A stretch of 6,067 bases of DNA, taken from contig CALAUY010000084.1 in assembly GCA_937892015.1 (NCBI GenBank), forward strand, positions 1 through 6,067, in the 5' to 3' direction. A program made the position numbers and the translations under genes. The first letter of the stretch is position 1; every line of letters begins with the position of its first letter. Positions 1-5,721 of the stretch are shown piece after piece. The notes below the pieces were generated by a model that saw nothing but the letters and a program-made list of their open reading frames with translations, searched no databases and was not told where the DNA came from. The DNA comes from an uncultured Bacteroidales bacterium. Lineage in GTDB: Bacteria; Bacteroidota; Bacteroidia; Bacteroidales; Paludibacteraceae.

Positions 1-1
1 A

Positions 2-250
2 GAGGCTCAGGGCGATGCACTGACGGCCTCGACACTCCTGCAACCCTCCGACGTGACCGAGGCGATGCTTCCCGAGGCCGGCTACTACTACGATGCGACC
101 GACCTAATCGATGAGGCGGAACCGACCACTGACACCTATCAATTGGAAGTGCCCGCTCGCGATCGCATCACTTTCTCTACCCTCATTGCTCGGATGGGTT
201 GGCCGGCGATATCGCTGCGCAAGAGTATAGAGAAAGTGGCAGTACTATGA
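2..250 (+). CDS. C-terminal fragment of a protein with an antitoxin-like tail (5' end outside window)
   Basis: The frame is open from the left edge to a TGA at 248-250, giving about 82 visible residues, so the true start probably lies upstream. In-frame GTG at 53 and ATG at 65 are possible internal starts, but nothing favours them. The visible part is acidic (GYYYDATDLIDEAEP), then changes to LEVPARDRITFSTLIARMGWP. That stretch resembles the short 'LEVP..D..F...L...MGW' pattern I associate with small Bacteroidota antitoxin-like proteins, which usually continue with a 'DKALEDVKxGRVY' type segment. Here the protein stops soon after MGW, so it would be a shortened or divergent member. The resemblance is from memory of the pattern and is weak. 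No toxin gene is visible beside it. The stop codon sits inside a 22-bp tandem duplication, and the gene converges with the GH16 gene. Confidence 0.45.
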   Translation, partial: EAQGDALTASTLLQPSDVTEAMLPEAGYYYDATDLIDEAEPTTDTYQLEVPARDRITFSTLIARMGWPAISLRKSIEKVAVL

Positions 251-278
251 AATATGAGTGGCAGTGCTATGAAATATG
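235..278. repeat. 22-bp tandem duplication across a stop codon
   Basis: Bases 235-256 and 257-278 are adjacent copies of a 22-bp unit that differ at one position (A or G in 'agtggcagt[a/g]ctatg'). A shorter decayed copy of its 3' half (aaatatggaatatga) follows near 285-299. The first copy carries the last codons and the stop of the upstream gene, so the duplication may have set where that protein ends. The rest of the 251-313 gap, between two convergent genes, shows no clear terminator hairpin. Confidence 0.85.
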
Positions 279-313
279 ACGGAGAAATATGGAATATGAC
301 AGGAGAGGGGAGG

Positions 314-1225
314 TTATGGGTGTCGAGATGATTGATAAACGCGCACGTAATCAATCTCATACCGGATAGGGAAAAGGGAGCTGTCGATATGCTCGACGCG
401 GGTGTCGAGTGCCAGATTGAGCAGTAGGTACTGCGGATAATGGAAGGGGTTGATACCCTCGCCGCGCACTTTGCCGTTAACCGTCCGCGATAGGGGTGTC
501 TCGTTGAGCAGCTCATCGTCTAAATACAGCCGGATGGCCTGTTCGTCCCAATCCATTCGCCAGACGTGGAAACGCTCGGCCCATCGTCCATCGCGAGCAG
601 TGAAATGCTTCAGGGGCGTGTATGACGAGTCCCACTGCGTGTCGTCTTCGGTGTCGCCTGCCCAACACACGTTCGCGAGGATAGTCGGTTGACCGTTCAG
701 TTGGTAGTATTCCAGCACATCTATCTCGCCGTTGGCCGGCCATGGCCAGTCGCTCCCTAACAGCCATATAGCGGGCCATGCGCCTGCACAAACGGGTATG
801 CGTGCACGCACCTCGAGTCGCCCGTACGTGAACGTGAACCGGTCTTTCGTCACCACCGACGCGCTCGTCCAGTGCACCCGCTCGCGACTGTGACGCCAAT
901 TACCGCTCTCGGGGTCGTATGACGGACAAGCGAAATCCGTCTCGCGGGCTTCAATCACCAGATTCCCGCCGCGGCGATAAGCGTTCTCGGGCGTGTACCA
1001 CTGGCGCTCGTAGTTGCGCACAAACCCCGTCTCGTAGTCCCAACGGGTAGGGTCGGGCGCTCCGTTCCCGTTGAACTCATCGTGCCATACCAACTCCCAC
1101 TCGCCCTGCTTACCGCTCTTAGCGGCTTTATTTTTGTGCTTATTGCTTGGTGCGAACGAGCACAGCATCACCCCCGCGCATATCGCCGCCCCGCACATAC
1201 TTAGTATCCATTTTGCCTGTTTCAT
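314..1225 (-). CDS. Glycoside hydrolase family 16 beta-glucanase (laminarinase type), exported
   Basis: This 303-residue protein is predicted to cleave internal beta-1,3 (or mixed 1,3/1,4) glucan bonds outside the cytoplasm. The N-terminus is a signal peptide (MKQAKWILSMCGAAICAGVMLC). Cys22 in VMLC could be a lipid-anchor site, but the box is not canonical. The GH16 domain runs from about residue 42 (WELVWHDEFNG) to 297 (YEIDYVRVYQ, the usual last strand). The catalytic motif GEIDVLE at 166-172 has the ExDxxE spacing of the beta-bulge subgroup: Glu167 is the nucleophile, Asp169 the helper and Glu172 the acid/base. The aromatic stretch AGAWPAIWLLG at 147-157 is also typical. The frame is open upstream to 1405, but an ATG at 1225 or 1231 is chosen because only these place the signal peptide at the N-terminus. 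No SusC/SusD or other polysaccharide-locus genes are visible, so the substrate cannot be narrowed. Confidence 0.9.
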   Translation of the reverse strand: MKQAKWILSMCGAAICAGVMLCSFAPSNKHKNKAAKSGKQGEWELVWHDEFNGNGAPDPTRWDYETGFVRNYERQWYTPENAYRRGGNLVIEARETDFACPSYDPESGNWRHSRERVHWTSASVVTKDRFTFTYGRLEVRARIPVCAGAWPAIWLLGSDWPWPANGEIDVLEYYQLNGQPTILANVCWAGDTEDDTQWDSSYTPLKHFTARDGRWAERFHVWRMDWDEQAIRLYLDDELLNETPLSRTVNGKVRGEGINPFHYPQYLLLNLALDTRVEHIDSSLFPIRYEIDYVRVYQSSRHP

Positions 1226-1257
1226 ATTCATTTTGTTTGTTTCGTTTTGCCTGTTTC
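1211..1257. repeat. 13-bp direct repeat around the GH16 start codon
   Basis: The 13-mer ttttgcctgtttc occurs at 1211-1223 and again at 1245-1257, 34 bases apart. On the GH16 mRNA strand this reads GAAACAGGCAAAA twice, once in the leader and once in the first codons just after the ATG at 1225. It may be a slippage product in low-complexity leader DNA. A regulatory role is possible but unsupported. Confidence 0.7.
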
Positions 1258-1270
1258 GTATCGTATGTTT

Positions 1271-1310
1271 TGAGACGATTTGAGACGATTTGAGACGATT
1301 TGGACTGATT
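1271..1310. repeat. 10-bp tandem repeat (3 exact copies plus 1 decayed) in the GH16 leader
   Basis: The unit tgagacgatt occurs at 1271-1280, 1281-1290 and 1291-1300, followed by the related tggactgatt at 1301-1310. The array lies in the presumed 5' untranslated region of the GH16 gene, between its candidate promoter (1364-1395) and its start codon. One copy per DNA helical turn would suit cooperative protein binding, and copy number could vary by slippage. Both are inference. Confidence 0.85.
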
Positions 1311-1363
1311 GTGATACGCTTGTTTTTTGTGGCGAACCATCTGTTAAATTCCCAAATCGCCTG

Positions 1364-1395
1364 CAAAATTACAAAAAAAAATCCACAGTTGCAAG
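1364..1395 (-). promoter_or_regulatory. Candidate Bacteroidales promoter for the GH16 gene
   Basis: Read on the minus strand, TAATTTTG (plus bases 1364-1371) fits the Bacteroidota -7 element TAnnTTTG. Twenty bases upstream lies CTTG (1392-1395), a one-mismatch match to the -33 TTTG. Transcription would start near 1357, leaving a leader of about 130 bases that includes the tandem repeats. The surroundings are very A/T-rich, so a chance match is possible. Confidence 0.45.
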
Positions 1396-1431
1396 AAAAA
1401 TGCACTTTTTTTGACTTTTTTCACCAAAATA

Positions 1432-1463
1432 TTTGCATATATCAAAAAAAAGTAGTAACTTTG
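1432..1463 (+). promoter_or_regulatory. Strong Bacteroidales-type promoter for the structured RNA (and perhaps the operon)
   Basis: TTTG at 1432-1435 is followed after 20 bases by TAACTTTG at 1456-1463, an exact match to the Bacteroidota -33 / -7 pair TTTG and TAnnTTTG at a normal spacing. An A-tract lies between them. The -7 box overlaps an inverted repeat, CTTTGC-AGCC-GCAAAG (1459-1474). Transcription should start around 1467-1472, just upstream of the rod-shaped RNA. No equally good promoter lies between that RNA and the first operon gene. Confidence 0.75.
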
Positions 1464-1469
1464 CAGCCG

Positions 1470-1747
1470 CAAAGTCTTTTTTTGACAGATGCCGTCACTC
1501 ACTGACGCAAAACAGGAGGACATAAATGGCGTTTATTGACGCTTGTTTTGGGAACTTGAAATCTAGCAAATTTTATCCTATCCAAAGCAAGATGGCAATA
1601 TTCGTCCTGTGGATGTGTATTTACTATGCCAACATGGCGTACAATACATATCAGCGTGGACGTTATTGTTTATTCTTATAGGATTGGTTTTGCTAGGACC
1701 TCAAGTTCAAGAATAAGCAGCAGTGATGTTCCACGCTTTGCGTTTTT
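1470..1747 (+). ncRNA. Rod-shaped structured RNA, candidate 6S RNA
   Basis: Hand folding gives one long irregular hairpin. The pairs are 1505-1511 with 1737-1743 (closing helix), 1518-1523 with 1726-1732 (one bulged U), 1541-1549 with 1710-1718, 1552-1559 with 1701-1708, 1563-1570 with 1689-1696, 1575-1581 with 1678-1684, 1595-1600 with 1664-1669, 1603-1607 with 1658-1662, 1613-1621 with 1643-1651, and an apical hairpin 1628-1630 with 1636-1638. Two larger internal loops remain (1524-1540 opposite 1719-1725, and 1582-1594 opposite 1670-1677). A consensus promoter lies upstream and a T-run follows the closing helix. A promoter-proximal rod with internal bubbles and its own terminator fits 6S RNA, which binds housekeeping RNA polymerase by mimicking an open promoter. 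That identity is inferred from shape, not from a sequence match. The alternative is a structured leader of the operon that starts 40 bases later. The 5' end is estimated from the promoter. Confidence 0.6.
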
Positions 1748-1750
1748 ATT
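1733..1750 (+). terminator. Intrinsic terminator at the end of the structured RNA
   Basis: ACGC-TTT-GCGT (1733-1743) can form a small local hairpin, and the same TTTGCGT also pairs with 1505-1511 to close the long rod. Either way a helix ends directly at TTTTT ATT (1743-1750). Together with the rod it is a reasonable stop signal 40 bases before the next start codon. The local 4-bp hairpin alone is weak, so some read-through into the operon is possible. Confidence 0.55.
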
Positions 1751-1790
1751 AATGGGTTGTTAGGAACAGACTTCCCGCAAACAGTTTATT

Positions 1791-2486
1791 ATGGACATCA
1801 AGGATTATGACGAATTGCAATCTCGTCGCGATTTCTTCAAAAAAGCAGCTCATACTGCTTTGCCCATTTTAGGTCTTGCTGTTGTAGGTCCTACTTTGCT
1901 CAACGCATGTTCAGACCCCACTGATTGTAAGAATAGTTGTCAAATCACTTGTGAAGGGAGTTGCGAGGGGAGTTGTTCGTCAGGCTGTTCGGGCAGTGCT
2001 ATAGGCGAGACCTGTCTCAATGGCTGTTCGGCAACTTGTGCCTCGGATTGTACGGAGGACTGCGCCAGTTCGTGCTCTTCTTCCTGTACGGGTTCTTGTG
2101 GTAGTGGTTGCGCCAACACGTGTAAAGGTAGCTGTAGCGGTGGCTGTTCCAGCGGCTGTACGGGCGGTTGTTCCGGCGGATGTAGTACCACATGTACAGG
2201 AGAATGTTCTTCCACCTGCACGGGCTCTTGCTCGAATACCGCTACCGGTAAATGCTCTTCTTGTTCGCAGGATTGTATGCAATATTGCAGTGCAGGATGC
2301 TATCAGTTCTGTAATGCGTCATGCCAAGAGACGTGTACATTCGCATCCGCTCGTGGCTCAAGCACGGGATGTAATTATAGTTGTACGTATGGCTGTTATT
2401 ATGGCTGTGATCAAAGCTGCTACAGTTCTTGTTCCGGATATTGTGACACCTCATGTCGCGGATATTGCAAGGGCACAACGAGTTAA
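1791..2486 (+). CDS. CXXX-repeat radical SAM target protein (cysteine-rich Tat lipoprotein)
   Basis: This 231-residue protein is the likely substrate of the downstream maturation genes. The signal region carries a twin-arginine motif, SRRDFFKK (residues 11-18), then a hydrophobic stretch and a lipobox LNAC with Cys40 as the lipid-modified residue. Export by Tat would mean it crosses the inner membrane already folded or modified. The mature part has 42 further cysteines in runs spaced exactly four residues apart: 46-66 (6 Cys), 75-147 (19), 158-182 (7) and 194-226 (9), plus Cys155. Residues between are mostly Ser, Gly and Thr, with more Tyr, Gln and Asn towards the C-terminus. The composition and neighbours match the family named Cys-Xaa-Xaa-Xaa repeat radical SAM target protein. 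A natural metal-binding or structural cysteine protein is the alternative. No promoter is evident in the 40 bases between the RNA terminator and its ATG. Confidence 0.9.
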   Translation: MDIKDYDELQSRRDFFKKAAHTALPILGLAVVGPTLLNACSDPTDCKNSCQITCEGSCEGSCSSGCSGSAIGETCLNGCSATCASDCTEDCASSCSSSCTGSCGSGCANTCKGSCSGGCSSGCTGGCSGGCSTTCTGECSSTCTGSCSNTATGKCSSCSQDCMQYCSAGCYQFCNASCQETCTFASARGSSTGCNYSCTYGCYYGCDQSCYSSCSGYCDTSCRGYCKGTTS

Positions 2487-2516
2487 AAAATCATCAACAA
2501 TTTATCTTTCACGTAT

Positions 2517-3569
2517 ATGAAAACACGTATTTCTTTTTTCACAGCACTAACGACTCTTGCGTTAGTTGCATGTTCAGGCAATGGCAAACTTGCGACCGTT
2601 TCGACAGGTACATACACCACATATCCTGATACCAAAACCGTACAATGTGAGGGTTACGTTGAGTCGGATGGCGGTGAAGCTGTGGTGGATAGAGGTATAT
2701 GCTATATCAAGGGCTCGGGTACGCCGACAGTGGCCGATAACCGAGTTAGTGCCGGCAGCGGTAAAGGCTCTTTTTCTGCCATCTTGGAGAAAATAGATAA
2801 AGGCACATATACTTATTGCGCTTTTGCCACCAATTCGGTTGGTATCGCATACGGCTCTCCTTCTACGTTTACAATGGGGAGCAAGAGTACTACCGGTGGC
2901 GGTGGTGGCGGCTCGTCATCCCAATATTCGTTGAGCGATTTTATCGGTACGTACGATTGCAGTGCATATAACTGGGACGGGGACAAAAACGAACAATGGA
3001 GCGGTGTCGTTATTGACACTTTCTCTGCCAAATGGAGCAATGGTGTATATGTTGAAGGGTTGTTATGGGGGTATTCATATTTTACCGCTCTCGGACAATA
3101 TGATGAAACAAACCAATGTATTCGCTTATATGACGGCTGGCACTTTACCGATCGCTCGTTTATTTTTACGGGTAGTGACACTGTTTATATGGCTTCATTC
3201 TTTCCGGTATATGCCTCGAAAAGTGCCACGAATTTTAATCTGATTAGTTCAGGCGATGGTTATGAAGGATGTGGAGAAGCATGGCTGACATTCGATGGCA
3301 ATGGAAAACTATGTCTGGGAGCTGCCGAAACTGCCGACGAGAACGGCAACTATGCGAATGGTATGGTTTGGCGCTATTATTTAAATGAGGAGCCATATAC
3401 ATACATGGGACGTTTTAGTGCATATATTGACATAGAATTAAGCAAAACTTCATCCTCAGTAAGTGCTCCGCGCAGAATGCCGCTCAAAGCCACTACGGCC
3501 AAGCATAACTCTTTCTCTGTCATAGACACACATGCAACAACCTCACGCACTCCATATCAAAGAAAGTGA
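2517..3569 (+). CDS. Lipoprotein with fibronectin-like module and hexaglycine linker
   Basis: This 350-residue protein starts with a lipoprotein signal (MKTRISFFTALTTLALVAC, lipid anchor at Cys19). Residues about 43-119 look like the fibronectin type III-like module common in Bacteroidota surface proteins: VDRGICYIKGSGTPTV, then GTYTYCAFATNSVGIAYGSPSTFT. A linker with six glycines (127-132) leads to a beta-rich domain of about 136-310 (FIGTYDCSAYNWDG, several Tyr/Trp-rich strands) that I do not recognise. The tail (311-350) is basic and disordered-looking. The gene follows the cysteine-rich target after 30 bases, and its last 38 bases overlap the radical SAM gene in another frame, so it belongs to the operon. 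It may sit in the cell envelope next to the lipid-anchored target as a partner or receptor. That role is inference. No catalytic motif is visible. Confidence 0.85.
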   Translation: MKTRISFFTALTTLALVACSGNGKLATVSTGTYTTYPDTKTVQCEGYVESDGGEAVVDRGICYIKGSGTPTVADNRVSAGSGKGSFSAILEKIDKGTYTYCAFATNSVGIAYGSPSTFTMGSKSTTGGGGGGSSSQYSLSDFIGTYDCSAYNWDGDKNEQWSGVVIDTFSAKWSNGVYVEGLLWGYSYFTALGQYDETNQCIRLYDGWHFTDRSFIFTGSDTVYMASFFPVYASKSATNFNLISSGDGYEGCGEAWLTFDGNGKLCLGAAETADENGNYANGMVWRYYLNEEPYTYMGRFSAYIDIELSKTSSSVSAPRRMPLKATTAKHNSFSVIDTHATTSRTPYQRK

Positions 3570-4767
3570 TCATGGCTGGCAAGAAGGACAGGCTAAAAGC
3601 ATCACCTTTATTGTTACGAAAGACTGCCAACTTGCCTGCAAGTACTGCTATCTTGTAGGCAAGAATGTGCAGGAACGCATGCCATGGGATGTGGCCAAGG
3701 ACACTGTCGATTTCGTGCTGGACAGAGAATTTGATCCCCAGTTCGCGTATCAGTCGGTTATCTGGGATTTTATTGGCGGAGAACCCTTCTTGGAGATTGA
3801 CCTCATCGACAAGATTTGCAACTACATCAAAGAGGAACTCTATCGACGCAACCATCATTGGTTCAACTCGTACCGTTTCTCGTTCTCTACGAACGGCATC
3901 AACTACGATTCGCCCAAAGTGCAACGCTTCATCGAAAACAATCGCAGTCATCTCTCTATCGGCATCACCATCGACGGAACACGCAACAAGCACGACCTCA
4001 ACCGCGTCTATAAGAACAGTGAGAAAGGTTCGTACGATGATGTCGTGCGCAACATACCTCTTTGGCTGCAACAATTCCCCGGAGCGGGCACAAAAGTGAC
4101 TATCTCGTCCGCAGATATTCCATACATCTGCGAATCGGTTTTGCATCTTTATGACCTCGGTATCCATCAGGTAAACATCAACTGCGTTTTCGAGGATGTG
4201 TGGAAAGAGGGTGACGACAAACTCTTTGAAGACCAACTTATCTGTCTTGCCGATCACATCATTGAGAATAAATTGTACGAGAACTATTCCTGCTCCTTCT
4301 TCCAAGAGCGTATAGGTCATACGCTCAATTGTGCGCTCGACAACCAGAACTGGTGCGGCGCGGGCAAGATGTTGGCAGTAGATGCTGCCGGCAATTTCTA
4401 CCCTTGTACACGCTTTGCTCAATACTCCCTCCGCGACAAAGAGGCGTGGATTATCGGCAATATCCACGATGGAATCGACCAAAACAAACTGCGACCGTTC
4501 CTCACACTGGACCGCTGCACGCAATCCACGATAGAGTGCATCGATTGCGAAGTGGCAGAAGGTTGCGCTTGGTGTCAGGGCGAGAACTTCGATGCAGCCA
4601 AGACGCACACGGTCTTTGAGCGCTCCACAGCTATCTGTAAGATGCACAAAGCACGTGTACGTGCGAACAACTATTATTGGAACAAACTCTACCGCAAGCT
4701 GGAAACAGAAGGCACACGCGAGGCGTTTGAGGCCAACAAGAAAGATGTGAAACCCGAAAGCTGCTGA
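3532..4767 (+). CDS. Radical SAM/SPASM peptide maturase, CXXX-repeat target type
   Basis: This 411-residue cytoplasmic iron-sulfur enzyme is predicted to modify the cysteine-rich target. The radical SAM motif CxxxCxxC is Cys32-Cys36-Cys39 (CQLACKYCY), which binds the [4Fe-4S] cluster that splits S-adenosylmethionine. GGEP at 82-85 is the usual SAM-contact motif, and STNG at 119-122 and ITIDG at 145-149 follow as expected. The C-terminal SPASM domain has Cys275 and Cys292 (CGAGKMLAVDAAGNFYPC), then Cys336, Cys339, Cys345, Cys348 and Cys369, enough for two auxiliary clusters. The start at 3532 is forced: a stop lies just upstream in frame and the next Met comes after the cluster motif. The gene overlaps the previous one by 38 bases and ends 4 bases before the next. 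The reaction is unknown: thioether crosslinks at Cys are one option, other C-C or C-H chemistry another. Confidence 0.92.
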   Translation: MQQPHALHIKESDHGWQEGQAKSITFIVTKDCQLACKYCYLVGKNVQERMPWDVAKDTVDFVLDREFDPQFAYQSVIWDFIGGEPFLEIDLIDKICNYIKEELYRRNHHWFNSYRFSFSTNGINYDSPKVQRFIENNRSHLSIGITIDGTRNKHDLNRVYKNSEKGSYDDVVRNIPLWLQQFPGAGTKVTISSADIPYICESVLHLYDLGIHQVNINCVFEDVWKEGDDKLFEDQLICLADHIIENKLYENYSCSFFQERIGHTLNCALDNQNWCGAGKMLAVDAAGNFYPCTRFAQYSLRDKEAWIIGNIHDGIDQNKLRPFLTLDRCTQSTIECIDCEVAEGCAWCQGENFDAAKTHTVFERSTAICKMHKARVRANNYYWNKLYRKLETEGTREAFEANKKDVKPESC

Positions 4768-4771
4768 TGTC

Positions 4772-5716
4772 ATGCTACAATATCTTGTTATCTTATTGGA
4801 TGATACTAGCGTGTCATACTGCCATGCAGAGAACCCGCTTCAGAGCCGCAACCTCATCCCGCTCGATACGCTCCGCAAAGCCATCCTTTTCGGCATGAAA
4901 GAGAACCTGATGATTCAGTTTGTCTATCCCGACTACGAATTGCCGGATGAATATAGCGAGGTCATCGAGTCCATCGACCACATGAAGATTGGTCGCGACG
5001 TGCCGGTGTATGAAGATGTCCCCCAAACGATTGATGCGGGAATAGTTGTGTTGCGACTCTCTATCGCCGATTTTATCGCCAAGCAATACGACATTGCAGC
5101 CCTGTTGCCGCAAGTGATGCGACTGAACATATGCCTGACGGACATAGAGCATTTCAAGGATGAGCAACAAGACGACTACAAGCATGCACTCGCCACGCTC
5201 AATGCCGTTTTGGTTGGTCAGTACAAGTCGGGCAAACGGCAACAGCTGAACATCCTCACCGACCGACTACAGTTAACACAAATGCACAACTGCGGGGCGG
5301 GTGATACCAATATTACCATTGCACCTAACGGCAAGTTCTATCTCTGTCCGGCTTTTTACTACGACGAGAAAACGGGTATCGACAACCGGCTCAACCACCA
5401 TAAACCATTATCTGAGCGCAATGTGGGCGATGTGGAGACCGGATTGCATATCCCCAATCCGCAATTGCTCCAACTCAACCATGCACCGCTCTGTCGTATC
5501 TGTGATGCGTACCATTGTAACCGCTGTGTCTGGCTCAATCAAAAACTGACGTGGGACGTCAACACGCCATCGCATCAGCAATGTGTTCTTGCACATCTGG
5601 AACGCAATGCCACTCGCAATCTGCAGCAACAACTCATAGCTGCCGGACTTGTTTTCAGCCAAGAAATCAAACAAATAAATTACCTCGACCCGTTCGACGT
5701 ACGGGAACAATTTTAA
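4772..5716 (+). CDS. CXXX-repeat peptide maturase (SPASM-like partner without radical SAM motif)
   Basis: This 314-residue protein has no CxxxCxxC, so it cannot be a radical SAM enzyme itself. Its C-terminal half imitates a SPASM domain: Cys174 and Cys192 in CGAGDTNITIAPNGKFYLC, then Cys241, Cys244, Cys249, Cys252 (CRICDAYHCNRC) and Cys271, matching the cysteine order and spacing in the upstream enzyme (both have CxxC-x5-CxxC followed by a distant Cys). The N-terminal half (1-165) looks like an alpha/beta fold that may be a decayed or remodelled barrel. It starts with MLQYLVILLDDTSVSYCH. The family I know as CXXX repeat peptide maturase fits in size, architecture and neighbours. It may form a complex with the radical SAM enzyme, hold Fe-S clusters, or present the substrate; these roles are inferred. 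It begins 4 bases after the previous stop, which suggests coupled translation. Confidence 0.85.
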   Translation: MLQYLVILLDDTSVSYCHAENPLQSRNLIPLDTLRKAILFGMKENLMIQFVYPDYELPDEYSEVIESIDHMKIGRDVPVYEDVPQTIDAGIVVLRLSIADFIAKQYDIAALLPQVMRLNICLTDIEHFKDEQQDDYKHALATLNAVLVGQYKSGKRQQLNILTDRLQLTQMHNCGAGDTNITIAPNGKFYLCPAFYYDEKTGIDNRLNHHKPLSERNVGDVETGLHIPNPQLLQLNHAPLCRICDAYHCNRCVWLNQKLTWDVNTPSHQQCVLAHLERNATRNLQQQLIAAGLVFSQEIKQINYLDPFDVREQF

Positions 5717-5721
5717 TGCTT

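Noticed and set aside
314..1231. A polysaccharide utilisation locus around the GH16 gene
   Set aside because: No SusC/SusD-like or other carbohydrate genes are in the window. The neighbours are unrelated by sequence.
1226..1405. A 60-residue N-terminal extension of the GH16 protein starting at 1405
   Set aside because: It would bury the signal peptide inside the protein and run through tandem repeats and the candidate promoter. The starts at 1225/1231 fit better.
1526..1681. A 51-codon plus-strand frame (MAFIDACFGN...) preceded by an AGGAGGA sequence at a suitable distance
   Set aside because: It lies wholly inside the rod-shaped RNA, whose helices explain the sequence better. The AGGAGGA overlaps a paired segment, and the peptide resembles nothing I know. 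A small translated peptide cannot be fully excluded.
1470..1747. tmRNA, SRP RNA or retron RNA as identity for the structured RNA
   Set aside because: There is no tRNA-like end or tag frame for tmRNA, no SRP apical domain with its tetraloop and asymmetric loop, and no reverse transcriptase gene nearby for a retron.
2503..2510. TATCTTTC as an internal promoter -7 box before the lipoprotein gene
   Set aside because: The last base departs from TAnnTTTG and no TTTG lies at the right distance upstream. An operon transcript explains the gene.
2020..2520. A 166-codon plus-strand frame rich in Val and Arg over the cysteine-rich gene
   Set aside because: It is a frame shadow of the 12-bp CXXX repeats and has no independent signal.
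3520..4773. A 417-codon minus-strand frame antisense to the whole radical SAM gene
   Set aside because: The opposite strand encodes a protein with complete radical SAM and SPASM motifs. The antisense frame has no recognisable domain and likely stays open because of codon bias.
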